64,000 bases of DNA from Rhizobium sp. 32-5/1 (lineage in GTDB: Bacteria > Pseudomonadota > Alphaproteobacteria > Rhizobiales > Rhizobiaceae): NCBI RefSeq assembly GCF_029537235.1, contig NZ_CP120638.1:4156501-4220500 (forward strand), in the 5' to 3' direction. Positions 8,499 to 16,732 of the stretch are shown one piece after another (positions within the stretch are counted from its first letter, which is position 1; every line of letters begins with the position of its first letter). The translations under genes were made by a program, and so were the position numbers. Below the pieces are notes generated by a model, which was not told the origin of the DNA, searched no databases, and saw only the letters and a list, made by a program, of their open reading frames with translations.

Positions 8499-10034
8499 TT
8501 AAGCGAAGCTCTTGCGGCGGCGTTCGACGGCCGGTGCGTCCTCGACGGCCGGGATGCTCTGCAGCACACGTTTTGACGGCAGGATGGCGATTGCCTCCGT
8601 GCCTTCGCGCAGTTTCGACTTCAGGATAAATTCGCCATTGTGCTTGTTCAGGATCGCCTGAACGATCGGCAATCCCAGGCCCGTTCCCTGTTCTGCGCTC
8701 TTGATGGCGATCGAGCCCTGACCGAAGGCCGACAGCACGATCGGAATTTCATCCTCGGGAATGCCGGGACCATTATCCTTGATCGACAGATACTGGCCGC
8801 CGCCGGCCGTCCAGCCGACCTTGACCGAAATCTCGCCGCCCTGCGGCGTGAACTTGACGGCATTCGAGAGAAGGTTGAGCGTCACCTGACGCATTGATTT
8901 TTCATCCACCCAGACGGCCGGCATGCCCAGCTCGAACTGCTCGGTAATCGTGATGTTCTTGGTGCGCGCCCGCAACTGCACCATGCCGATGCAGTCTTCG
9001 GTCATCTCGACCAGATGGATTGATTCCTCGTTGAGATCGTATTTGCCGGCCTCGATGCGCGACAGGTCGAGGATCTCGTTGATGAGATCGAGCAGGTGCT
9101 GGCCGGAACGATGGATGTCGCCGGTATATTCCTTGTAGATCGGATTGTTCAGCGGCCCGAGTACCTCGGTGGACATGACTTCGGAGAAGCCGAGAATGGC
9201 GTTGAGCGGTGTGCGCAACTCGTGCGACATGGAGGCCAGGAAGCGTGATTTTGCGAGGTTTGCTTCCTCGGCGCGGCGGCGGGCCTCGTCGGACATCGAT
9301 TTTGCCACTTCCAACTCGGCGATCAGATCGTCTTTTTCGGACTGGACGGAGAGGATGTGGACATTGGCGCTGTGCATGCGCGTCGTCATGAAGATCATGA
9401 AGACGAGCGAGCTTGCCAGCGTCGCCGTCATCGCCAGATAGGCCGGGCTTTGCGACTGCGCAGACTGGATGCTCAAGGCGATCACGACCGGCGCGAAGGT
9501 GGCGAGCAGGGCATCGCGCAGAAGGAACGTGCCCATGGCGGTGGCAGCCAGGGCGATCAGCAGGGCACCGCCCTTGTAGAAGGTGAACGTCACTTCGCCG
9601 CAGGCACTGCATTCCTGCACCGCAAACGCTGCCCAGCAAATGCCCATGACGATCTGGGCAATCAGAAACCGCCGCCGCCAGAAGACAGCTTTTTCGGCAG
9701 TAATATCATCGGTGCTGGCGCGGCGGGCGAGAATGACGGTCAACGCATGAATACAGAGCGACAGCATGGCCCAGCCCATCAGGTTGAGGCGTTCTGTCAG
9801 ATAGATGCCGATACCTGTTATCAGCACCAGAAAGAGCGGCATGGCGATTGCGCCCTGCAGTACCGAATTGATGTAGAGCCGGAGCATGTCGCGGTCGAAG
9901 CCGGAGGCGGTGGATTGGCCGGTCTGCAGGCGTTCGCGGGTCGAGCGCACGGCTTTCGACACAGCCTTGTTCCGATGGCTGCGCGATTTGTCGACAATGA
10001 TCTTGTCGGTCGAAGTGCTGACGCCTGTACTCAT
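8499..10034 (-). CDS. membrane sensor histidine kinase, PleC/DivJ (PdhS)-like
   Basis: 511 residues. Residues ~55-220 hold about six hydrophobic helices with no obvious periplasmic sensor domain; a short coiled coil (ELEVAKSMSDEARRRAEEANLAKSR is its core) leads to the dimerisation/phosphoacceptor helix with His271 in SMSHELRTPLNAILGFSEVM. The ATPase domain has the N box (LNLLSNAVKFTP), G1 (IKDNGPGIP) and G2 (GTGLGLPIVQAI). The segment around the His, with LGPLNNPIYKEYTGDIH and SGQHLLDLINEILDLSRIEAGKY, is typical of PleC/DivJ-related kinases that control DivK and CtrA in Alphaproteobacteria. No response regulator is adjacent, as usual for that group. Convergent with dgkA, divergent from the nuclease gene. 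Confidence 0.85.
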   Translation of the reverse strand: MSTGVSTSTDKIIVDKSRSHRNKAVSKAVRSTRERLQTGQSTASGFDRDMLRLYINSVLQGAIAMPLFLVLITGIGIYLTERLNLMGWAMLSLCIHALTVILARRASTDDITAEKAVFWRRRFLIAQIVMGICWAAFAVQECSACGEVTFTFYKGGALLIALAATAMGTFLLRDALLATFAPVVIALSIQSAQSQSPAYLAMTATLASSLVFMIFMTTRMHSANVHILSVQSEKDDLIAELEVAKSMSDEARRRAEEANLAKSRFLASMSHELRTPLNAILGFSEVMSTEVLGPLNNPIYKEYTGDIHRSGQHLLDLINEILDLSRIEAGKYDLNEESIHLVEMTEDCIGMVQLRARTKNITITEQFELGMPAVWVDEKSMRQVTLNLLSNAVKFTPQGGEISVKVGWTAGGGQYLSIKDNGPGIPEDEIPIVLSAFGQGSIAIKSAEQGTGLGLPIVQAILNKHNGEFILKSKLREGTEAIAILPSKRVLQSIPAVEDAPAVERRRKSFA

Positions 10035-10157
10035 GCTCTCGTGCGACTTTGAGGGAACCCATTGAACACTAGAAGGGAATCCTTAAGAAGTTGCTGCTGC
10101 CGTCAAGGATTTGGCAACCGTTTTGCTGGAAACGCCGGACGCCGGGGAAAGGGAACA

Positions 10158-10727
10158 ATGCGACTGACGACGCTTTTGCGCGACTTGCTCCTGTGTATTT
10201 TGATCTTTCTTTTCATGGGCCTGATCGTCGTTCGCATGTCTTCCGGACCGGGAGAAACCGTATCCGGGGACATCAGGATCATCGATGGTGATACGCTGGC
10301 CGTCTCCGGGGTACGGGTGCGGATCATCGGCATGGATGCGCCCGAATTGGCACAGACCTGCGCGCGTGACGGGCGTCCGTGGCCCTGTGGCAAGGCGGCA
10401 AGGGACAGGCTGACGGAGATCGCAGGTGCCGGGGCGGTGTTCTGCACGCTTGATGGAAACGATCGCTATGGACGCAACCTCGGCACCTGCGCGGTCGGTT
10501 CTATGGATCTCGGCGAGACGATGGTGCGCCAGGGCTATGCCGTTGCGTTCGGCCGTTACGAGCGCGAGGAAGCGGCGGCGCAGAACGAGGGGCTGGGTCT
10601 TTGGTCCGGCACGTTCGAGCGCCCACGAACATGGCGCGAAACCCATGGCGGCATGACTGAAGCACCCCACATAGCGGGAGATTGGATGACGTGGCTTTGG
10701 TCGAGGATATGGCATGACGGGGACTGA
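10158..10727 (+). CDS. thermonuclease (SNase-like) family protein, membrane-anchored
   Basis: 189 residues starting at 10158, where the ATG is preceded by GGGGAAAGGG; the longer frame from 10062 has an atypical Cys/Arg-rich leader. One N-terminal membrane segment (LLLCILIFLFMGLIVV) is followed by a staphylococcal-nuclease OB-fold: IDGDTLAVSGVRVRIIGMDAPE carries the catalytic Asp/Arg region, then DGNDRYGRNLGTC and GYAVAFGRYEREE. Likely a Ca-dependent nuclease acting outside the inner membrane. It overlaps the next gene by 14 bases. Confidence 0.85.
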   Translation: MRLTTLLRDLLLCILIFLFMGLIVVRMSSGPGETVSGDIRIIDGDTLAVSGVRVRIIGMDAPELAQTCARDGRPWPCGKAARDRLTEIAGAGAVFCTLDGNDRYGRNLGTCAVGSMDLGETMVRQGYAVAFGRYEREEAAAQNEGLGLWSGTFERPRTWRETHGGMTEAPHIAGDWMTWLWSRIWHDGD

Positions 10728-11346
10728 CGGGCTGGAGACGCTGCGACGGGCGATTGCCGCCTGCCGGATCTGTCGGGACCAGCCGTTGAAGGGAGAGGGT
10801 GACCGGTTGCCGCATGAGCCCCGTCCCGTCGCGGTGCTATCGAGCACGGCGAAGATATTGATTGCCGGACAAGCGCCGGGCCTGCGCGTCCATGACAGCG
10901 GCCAACCCTTCAATGACGCCTCCGGAAACCGTCTGCGGCAGTGGCTCGGTGTCGAGAGGGCGGAGTTCTACGATGCCGGCAAATTCGCGATCGTGCCGAT
11001 GGGTTTCTGTTTTCCCGGCTATGATGCGCATGGCAGCGACCTGCCGCCGCGCCGCGAATGCGCGCCGCTTTGGCGCCACGTCGTTCTGGACGCCATGCCG
11101 CAGATCGAACTGGTCCTCGCCATCGGACACCATGCCCAGAAGTGGCATCTCGGTCCGCGCGCCTCAAAAAGCATGACGGAGACGGCGAAAGACTGGCGGG
11201 TGCATCTGGGCGTCAACAGCGGTCTGCCGGTGCTGCCACTGCCGCATCCGAGCTGGCGAAACACGAGCTGGCTGAAGAAGCATCCGTGGTTTGAGGCGGA
11301 GCTTGTGCCCGTCCTGCAGCAACGGGTGAGGGCGCTGACGAGCTGA
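10714..11346 (+). CDS. uracil-DNA glycosylase family protein
   Basis: 210 residues. The N-terminal region has CRICRDQP and the motif I-like segment ILIAGQAPGLRVHDSGQPFNDASGNRL, followed by LAIGHHAQKWHL and PLPHPSWRN near the C-terminus (motif II-like HPS). This places it in the uracil-DNA glycosylase superfamily (family 4/5-like or the uncharacterised UdgX-like branch); whether it is an active repair enzyme is not certain from sequence. Overlaps the nuclease gene by 14 bases, so the two are probably translated from one mRNA. Confidence 0.8.
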   Translation: MTGTDGLETLRRAIAACRICRDQPLKGEGDRLPHEPRPVAVLSSTAKILIAGQAPGLRVHDSGQPFNDASGNRLRQWLGVERAEFYDAGKFAIVPMGFCFPGYDAHGSDLPPRRECAPLWRHVVLDAMPQIELVLAIGHHAQKWHLGPRASKSMTETAKDWRVHLGVNSGLPVLPLPHPSWRNTSWLKKHPWFEAELVPVLQQRVRALTS

Positions 11347-11412
11347 AACAATTTTCTTCCATTTCGTTGCTCTCGCGCTATAGAAGGCATAATATTCGAT
11401 AAGGATCGCCCT

Positions 11413-11901
11413 ATGGACCGCCTCGACCGCAAAATCCTGCGTCTTATGCAGGAAGATTCGACTCTTGCCGTTGCCGATCTCGCCAAGAAGGTCGGGCTGT
11501 CGACGACGCCCTGCTGGCGGCGGATCCAGAAGATGGAAGAGGAAGGTGTGATCCGCGGCCGCGTGGCGCTGCTCGATCCGGTGAAGATCAACACCAAGGT
11601 GACCGTGTTCGTCTCCATCCGCACCAATTCGCACTCGATCGAATGGCTAAAGCGCTTTTCCGAAGTTGTCGGCGAGTTCCCTGAAGTGGTCGAGTTCTAC
11701 CGGATGAGCGGCGATGTCGATTATCTCTTGCGTGTCGTCGTTCCGGATATTGCCGCCTATGACGCCTTCTACAAGCGGATGATCGCCAAGATCGAGATCC
11801 GCGACGTCTCATCGGCCTTTGCGATGGAGCAGATCAAGTACACGACGCAACTGCCGCTCGACTACATGATCCTGGAACAGGCGAAATCCGGCGAGGATTG
11901 A
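11413..11901 (+). CDS. Lrp/AsnC family transcriptional regulator
   Basis: 162 residues. N-terminal winged helix: LDRKILRLMQEDSTLAVADLAKKVGLS then TTPCWRRIQKMEEEGVIRG, typical Lrp recognition helix; the C-terminal RAM ligand-binding domain follows (VEFYRMSGDVDYLLRVVVPD). Such proteins form octamers and respond to amino acids. A stand-alone gene; the neighbours give no clear target. The C-terminus LPLDYMILEQAKSGED is usual for the rhizobial orthologues. Confidence 0.9.
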   Translation: MDRLDRKILRLMQEDSTLAVADLAKKVGLSTTPCWRRIQKMEEEGVIRGRVALLDPVKINTKVTVFVSIRTNSHSIEWLKRFSEVVGEFPEVVEFYRMSGDVDYLLRVVVPDIAAYDAFYKRMIAKIEIRDVSSAFAMEQIKYTTQLPLDYMILEQAKSGED

Positions 11902-11976
11902 CGGGGCTTAACACGGCATCGAAGCTGTCGTATTCTGGGTGCAGAGGACGAAACAGACGATTTGGAGCCGGAAAGC

Positions 11977-12195
11977 ATGACGAACACATCTCCGCGGCCC
12001 AATCTCGTCGCTGCCGTCCATGGAAAGCTTCGCAAGCTGGCCAAAATGGGCCTGCAAGAGCGCGCCGAGGCGCGTGCAGACGGGGTGTCTTCTTACTATG
12101 TGGATCCGTCGGGCAAGAAGGGCTTGATCGAGGAACGACCAAACGGTCAAACAGTTCTGACGCCCGTTGCCGGCATGGCTGATGCCGCTGAATGA
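11977..12195 (+). CDS. small hypothetical protein coupled to the zeta-like kinase (candidate antitoxin)
   Basis: 72 residues from ATG 11977 (GGAG at 11964; a TTG at 11962 is possible). Sequence is helical and charged at the start (LVAAVHGKLRKLAKMGLQERAEAR), then a short beta-prone part with VDPSGKKGLIEERPNGQTVL. I do not recognise the family. Its stop overlaps the start of the zeta-like gene (ATGA at 12192-12195), the usual organisation of an antitoxin preceding its toxin. Function as antitoxin is inferred only from position, size and coupling. Confidence 0.7.
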   Translation: MTNTSPRPNLVAAVHGKLRKLAKMGLQERAEARADGVSSYYVDPSGKKGLIEERPNGQTVLTPVAGMADAAE

Positions 12196-12815
12196 ATGGG
12201 CCTAAACCCTTCTGCATTTTTCTTGCCGGTCCAAACGGCGCTGGGAAATCCACCATCTACAAAAATCTCGATTTCCCCGGTGTCTTTGTCAACGCCGACG
12301 AGGTCGCACGCGGATTGAGCATCGCCGACGCAGCTGTGCGTGCGTCACGCGCTGGGCGTATCGTTTTGGGGGAACTGGAGCGGCTCTTAAGCGCCAGGAT
12401 CGACTTCTTATATGAGACGACGCTCAGCAGTCATCATTCTGTCAACCTGTTGAAGCGGGCTCGCGACGCCGGATACGAAACGCTTCTGATTTTCGTGGCC
12501 CTGATGTCGCCGGATCTGCACGTCAAGCGCGTACAGCAGCGCGTTTCCAGAGGTGGACATGATATCCCGGAAGTCATCATCCGACGGCGGTACGAGATTG
12601 CGTTTCGCAATCTGTCCGCCTGCCTGTCGATCAGTGATACTGTCATGATCTTCGACAACAGTTCGGACGGTGCTCGTCTTGTTTTGGAAACAAGCGGCGG
12701 CAGGATCACGCGAAACGACATTCATCCCGACAACGCGTTTGACCGGCGCGTCGCCACTTATGTTGCGGCTGGTCTTGGTCTCCCATTGGAGCAAACCATG
12801 CGGCCGGAGGAGTAG
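12192..12815 (+). CDS. zeta-toxin-like P-loop kinase
   Basis: 207 residues. Walker A is FLAGPNGAGKSTIYKN at residues ~9-24, followed by FVNADEVARGLS and YETTLSSHHSVNLLKRARDAGY, the pattern of zeta toxin/UDP-N-acetylglucosamine kinase-like proteins; RRYEIAFRNL and MIFDNSSDGA complete the fold. Chromosomal homologues phosphorylate UDP-activated sugars or may be housekeeping kinases. The gene overlaps the small upstream gene by four bases and is followed 23 bases later by a convergent dehydrogenase. No mobile-element genes flank it. Toxin activity is untested; a type II toxin-antitoxin pair is the leading hypothesis. Confidence 0.8.
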   Translation: MNGPKPFCIFLAGPNGAGKSTIYKNLDFPGVFVNADEVARGLSIADAAVRASRAGRIVLGELERLLSARIDFLYETTLSSHHSVNLLKRARDAGYETLLIFVALMSPDLHVKRVQQRVSRGGHDIPEVIIRRRYEIAFRNLSACLSISDTVMIFDNSSDGARLVLETSGGRITRNDIHPDNAFDRRVATYVAAGLGLPLEQTMRPEE

Positions 12816-12838
12816 CTGGCTGTTGATGCGCTAAGCGG

Positions 12839-13711
12839 CTATTGCTTCTCCAGCCGCGCCAGCAGCGAGGAGGTATCCCAGCGTTTGCCGCCCAGCGTCT
12901 GGACTTCGGCGTAGAACTGATCGACCAGGGCGGTGACCGGCAGGCTCGCGCCGTTGTGGCGGGCCTCGGACAACACGATGTCGAGGTCCTTGCGCATCCA
13001 GTCGACGGCGAAACCGAAATCATATTTGCCTGCATTCATCGTCTTGTGGCGGTTTTCCATCTGCCAGGAGCCGGCAGCGCCCTTGGAGATCACGTCGATG
13101 ACCGCTTCGATGTCGAGGCCGGCCTTCTTGCCGAAATGAATGCCCTCGGCGAGACCCTGGACGAGGCCAGCGATGCAGATCTGGTTGACCATCTTTGTCA
13201 GTTGACCCGAGCCCGCCGGGCCCATCAGGCCAACCATGCGGGCATAGGCGTCGATGACAGGTCTGGCGCGCTCGAAGATATCGGGTTTTCCACCGCACAT
13301 CACCGTCAGAACGCCGTTTTCCGCACCGGCCTGTCCGCCGGAGACCGGGGCATCGATGAAATGCGCGCCGCGTGCCGTGGCAGCAGTATCAAGCTCGCGG
13401 GCGACATCGGCCGAGGCCGTGGTGTTGTCGATAAAGATCGCGCCGGCCTTCAAGGTCTCGAAAGCGCCGTCCTTGCCGGTCGTGACGGAACGCAGGTCGT
13501 CGTCATTGCCGACGCAACAGAAGACGAAATCCGCGCCATCGGTTGCCTGCGCTGGCGTTGTGGCTGTATTGCCGCCGAACTGCCCCGCCCATTTTTCCGC
13601 CTTGGCCGCCGTCCTGTTGTAGACGGTCAGGTCATGACCACCCTTGACGCGGAGATGGCCGGCCATGGGATAGCCCATCACGCCGAGACCGATGAATGCA
13701 ACCTTTGCCAT
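12839..13711 (-). CDS. NAD(P)-dependent beta-hydroxyacid dehydrogenase (3-hydroxyisobutyrate dehydrogenase family)
   Basis: 290 residues, full length. Rossmann start VAFIGLGVMGYPMAGHL; substrate-binding signature FIDAPVSGGQAGAENG; catalytic Lys in GQLTKMVNQICIAG. Oxidises or reduces short beta-hydroxyacids; candidates are 3-hydroxyisobutyrate, tartronate semialdehyde or glyoxylate/succinic semialdehyde reductase activity. No valine-catabolism or glyoxylate genes adjoin, so the substrate is undecided. Confidence 0.9.
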   Translation of the reverse strand: MAKVAFIGLGVMGYPMAGHLRVKGGHDLTVYNRTAAKAEKWAGQFGGNTATTPAQATDGADFVFCCVGNDDDLRSVTTGKDGAFETLKAGAIFIDNTTASADVARELDTAATARGAHFIDAPVSGGQAGAENGVLTVMCGGKPDIFERARPVIDAYARMVGLMGPAGSGQLTKMVNQICIAGLVQGLAEGIHFGKKAGLDIEAVIDVISKGAAGSWQMENRHKTMNAGKYDFGFAVDWMRKDLDIVLSEARHNGASLPVTALVDQFYAEVQTLGGKRWDTSSLLARLEKQ

Positions 13712-13829
13712 TGAAGACTCCTGAAATGCCCTTGAGCCGAGCTTTAGAGTGTTTCATCTCCGAACGGAAGCAATTCTGTTGGCTCAAACCGGCAGGGCCT
13801 AGGGCAACGGGATCGATGCCCAGAACGTT

Positions 13830-14132
13830 TTGGAAGAGGGTTATCACCAACTCGACGAAATCACCCGCGCACTACGCCTATTCCATCTCGAAAATCTTCT
13901 TATGGTTGAGTTTAGAAAATTGGATGCGCTTTTGTGGAGTGCGGACGCCAGCGGCAATCGAAGACTGCGTCGTCAATTGCAGATTGCGTTTCGCAACTGT
14001 ATGGCCCGTAGTTTAGCGAAATTCCGGAAATTACCATGGACAGACGCTTACCGGGCGTTATCTGCGTTGCAACCGGCCCATTCCGATCGGTCCCGAAAAA
14101 TTACGAGGAGGAAACCATGGCTGAAAGACTGA
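13830..14132 (+). CDS. doubtful ORF with atypical codon usage between dehydrogenase and GFA genes
   Basis: The 405 bases from 13712 to 14116 hold no recognised gene. One frame (TTG start at 13830, preceded in frame by TAG at 13809-13811) gives a helical, protein-like sequence (DEITRALRLFHLENLLMVEF, then LRRQLQIAFRNCMARSLAKF) and runs 16 bases into the GFA gene. Its codons include TTA, CTA, AGA and AGT that neighbouring genes avoid, so it may be a remnant of acquired DNA or a chance frame. I cannot assign a family. Confidence 0.3.
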   Translation: MEEGYHQLDEITRALRLFHLENLLMVEFRKLDALLWSADASGNRRLRRQLQIAFRNCMARSLAKFRKLPWTDAYRALSALQPAHSDRSRKITRRKPWLKD

Positions 14133-14497
14133 ATGCATCCTGCCGCTGCGGCGGCGTCAAATTTTCCATTCCGACCCAGTCGGCCGGTGTATTCTGCTGT
14201 CATTGCGGCGATTGCCGCAAGGCCCATGGCAATTATATGGCCGTGATCGGGGCGCCGCGCAACGATGTGCAGTTCGAGGCGGATGGCACGCTGCAATGGT
14301 GGGGTTATAGCGACAAGGCCCGGCGCGGCTTCTGCTCGACCTGCGGCAGCCGGCTGTTCAAGGACAATATCGGTACCGACCTCTTGATGGTGTCTGCCGG
14401 CGTTATCGACGGGCCGACCGGCAAACGCATCGTCAAGAACATCCTGACCGAATTCAAGGGCGACTGGTATGAAACGCCTGAGGTGCACGACGCCTGA
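14117..14497 (+). CDS. GFA family zinc protein
   Basis: 126 residues; start at 14117 has a strong GAGGAGG site. GFA (glutathione-dependent formaldehyde-activating enzyme-like) domain: Zn ligands in ASCRCGGVKF, CCHCGDCRKAHG and FCSTCGSRLF. Most proteins of this family have unknown activities; the name does not prove formaldehyde activity. A second GFA gene is at 48378-48776. Convergent with the methyltransferase gene (gap four bases). Confidence 0.85.
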   Translation: MAERLNASCRCGGVKFSIPTQSAGVFCCHCGDCRKAHGNYMAVIGAPRNDVQFEADGTLQWWGYSDKARRGFCSTCGSRLFKDNIGTDLLMVSAGVIDGPTGKRIVKNILTEFKGDWYETPEVHDA

Positions 14498-14501
14498 GAG
14501 G

Positions 14502-15317
14502 TCAGCCGCGCAACCGTGCAATGACCAGATGACCGGCGATCGGCTGGCCCTCTTCGAGGCGGACGGTGATGTCGGTCATCTCGATCACATCGAAACCGGT
14601 CTCATCGAGGCGGGTGCGGACATAGGTGTCCGCATGGGCGAAACGCTGGTGCGGACCGACCATGAAGCGCCGGCCGGCCAGCGTCTCCTCAGGCAGGGTC
14701 TCGCTGGAGAAGATGAAAAGACCGCCCGGATCCAAATTTTCGGCGACACCGAAGAACAGCGCTTCCAGGCCACCCAGATAGGGAAGCACATCGGTGGCCG
14801 TGATCAAGTCGAAGGACGGATCGTCATTGTCCTCAAGGAAATCGACGACTTCGGCGACGTAGAGCGTTTCGTAGATGTCCTTGTCGTGGGCGACCTCGAC
14901 CATGTTTTCCGAGAGGTCGAGACCGGTCATGTCATCGACCATGTCGCGCAGCGCGCCGCCGGTCAGCCCCGTGCCGCAGCCGAGATCGAGCAGGCGCTTG
15001 AAAGGCCCAAGGCCGAGCGCCTGGAGGCGCTGGCGCACCAGAACCGGCACGTGATATTCGAGTTGCTCGACCAGCACGTCTTCGAAGACTTCGGCATGCT
15101 GATCGAACAGGGTCGTGACATAGGCATCCGGCGCCTTGTCCGGCGTCTCGCCGCGGCCCATGGAAGCGATGCGCACGGCCGCGCCGCCGTGATCCTCAGG
15201 ATCGATGGCCAGCACCTCTTCATAGGCTTTGACGGCTGCCTCTATATCACCGGATTTCTCCAGCGCGAGCGCACGGTTATAGGCTTCAGCGAGGGCTTCT
15301 TCGTCGATCTTGTCCAT
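14502..15317 (-). CDS. TPR-containing class I SAM-dependent methyltransferase
   Basis: 271 residues. One TPR-like hairpin at the N-terminus (YNRALALEKSGDIEAAVKAY, then EEVLAIDPED) is followed by YVTTLFDQHAEVFEDVLVEQ and the SAM-binding motif I LLDLGCGTGLTGG, motif post-I MTGLDLSENMVE, and ITATDVLPYLGGL. This TPR-methyltransferase fusion is a conserved alphaproteobacterial type; the substrate is unknown. Monocistronic by appearance. Confidence 0.85.
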   Translation of the reverse strand: MDKIDEEALAEAYNRALALEKSGDIEAAVKAYEEVLAIDPEDHGGAAVRIASMGRGETPDKAPDAYVTTLFDQHAEVFEDVLVEQLEYHVPVLVRQRLQALGLGPFKRLLDLGCGTGLTGGALRDMVDDMTGLDLSENMVEVAHDKDIYETLYVAEVVDFLEDNDDPSFDLITATDVLPYLGGLEALFFGVAENLDPGGLFIFSSETLPEETLAGRRFMVGPHQRFAHADTYVRTRLDETGFDVIEMTDITVRLEEGQPIAGHLVIARLRG

Positions 15318-15474
15318 GGCGGCGTCTTAAGGTGCCGCATCCGAATTGGCAATGGTCGTTTGCCATGTGTCACATCCTACGGCGGTGAAAAAGCATTCAA
15401 CAGGCCGGGATTTCAGGCGCATGATGCAAAAGCAGGCATTCCACAAAAACAACAAAATACGGGAGGAAATCAGT

Positions 15475-16198
15475 ATGTCAGAGGAGTTCAGCATCTTTTC
15501 GCTGTCACGGGAGGGTAACGAGCCGAAAAGTCCCGCGCTTCCGGCAACGCAGGGCGAGACGATAACGCTTCTGGTGCATTATTATCGCGGAGAGATGGCG
15601 CGAATGGCCGGTTGGCGTGACCGTATCGACAGGACTTCGAACTGGGCTATCACCGTCGTCGCGGCGCTGCTTTCCGTTTCTTTGTCCTCTCCGGCATCGC
15701 ATCACAGCGTCCTTTTGTTTGCCATTCTTTTGGTGACGCTGCTGTTGCTGATCGAGGCACGGCGCTACCGGTTCTTCGACGTCTACCGCGCGCGCGTCCG
15801 CCAGCTCGAACGCGGCTACTTCGCGCAAATGCTCAGCCCACAATCGACCATGCCGCTCAACTGGGCAGAGCCGATCGCCCAGAGCCTTCGCAAACCCGCA
15901 TTCCTTATGCCCTACCGCGAGGCAGCCTGTCGCCGGCTGCGGCGAAATTATTGCTGGATGTACATGATCCTGCTTCTGGCCTGGGCGCTGAAGATCACGT
16001 CGCCGAAGCTTCAGGGGAGGGAACTGACGTTGTACCCGTGCCGGCATGGACGGATATCGCTGCGAACGCGGCGCTTGGACCCTTTCCGGCTGGCCGGTGC
16101 TGGGCGCCGTGGTCGTATTTTATGCGGTCATGCTCTATGCCTGCTTCCGCCGCAGACCAGGTGACGGTGAGTTTGCGCATGGCGATGTTCACGTTTGA
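15475..16198 (+). CDS. DUF2270 membrane protein, two frame breaks
   Basis: About 241 residues. Start at 15475 (MSEEFSIFSLS) follows GGGAGG. Typical DUF2270 features: LLVHYYRGEMARMAGWRDRI, two central helices (VAALLSVSLSSP... and VLLFAILLVTLLLLIEARRY), RFFDVYRARVRQLERGYF. The frame breaks twice near the end: adding one G at 16014-16017 gives KLQGEGTDVVPVPAWTDIAA, and one G at 16088-16089 gives FPGWPVLGAVVVFYAVMLYA followed by EFAHGDVHV and TGA at 16196-16198, the expected family C-terminus. Two independent repairs that both restore conserved sequence argue strongly for sequencing deletions. Function of the family is unknown. Confidence 0.85.
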
Positions 16199-16298
16199 AC
16201 AGCGTTCACGTCTGAACGAAGTCCCTGTGGCGCGAAGACGAGGAAGATCATGCGTCTCGCTGTAACGCCAAGGGCCGTCTGCAGTGGCAGAAAAACGC

Positions 16299-16565
16299 TC
16301 AGTTGAGGATGAATTCACCCTTGAGCGCCCGCCAGTCGGTGGCCGAAATCAGCTTACGGTGGATATAGCGCACCGAATGCAGGGGGCCGTCGAGCTTTTC
16401 CTGCCAGAATTTCAGAAAGCTCTTCATCTCGGGGAAATCCGGCGCGATATCGTACTGCTGCCAGATATAGGTTTGCAAGAAAGCCGGGTGATCGGGCATG
16501 CGATAAAGGATCTGTGCGGTCGTCAGGCCGTAACCCTTAAGCTGCAGTTCCAATTCAGTCGTCAT
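16299..16565 (-). CDS. Usg family protein
   Basis: 88 residues, full length. Sequence QLKGYGLTTAQILYRMPDHP and TYIWQQYDIAPDFPEM is characteristic of Usg, a small conserved alphaproteobacterial protein named for its position upstream of trp genes in some species. Function unknown. Here it stands alone, about 170 AT-richer bases downstream of the amino acid permease genes on the same strand. Confidence 0.85.
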   Translation of the reverse strand: MTTELELQLKGYGLTTAQILYRMPDHPAFLQTYIWQQYDIAPDFPEMKSFLKFWQEKLDGPLHSVRYIHRKLISATDWRALKGEFILN

Positions 16566-16732
16566 GGGGACCTCATCTTTGCTGAATGACGGTCCCTATG
16601 ATGAAGCGCTCGAATGGTGAATCAAGTGTTAAAGCTAGCCGATGATTTATGATTATTCATCAAATTCAATCTATTAGCAGCTTTCCCCGGCGAGTGCTGC
16701 CAAGTCTCCTTTGCCGCTTTGCTCAAGTTCGT

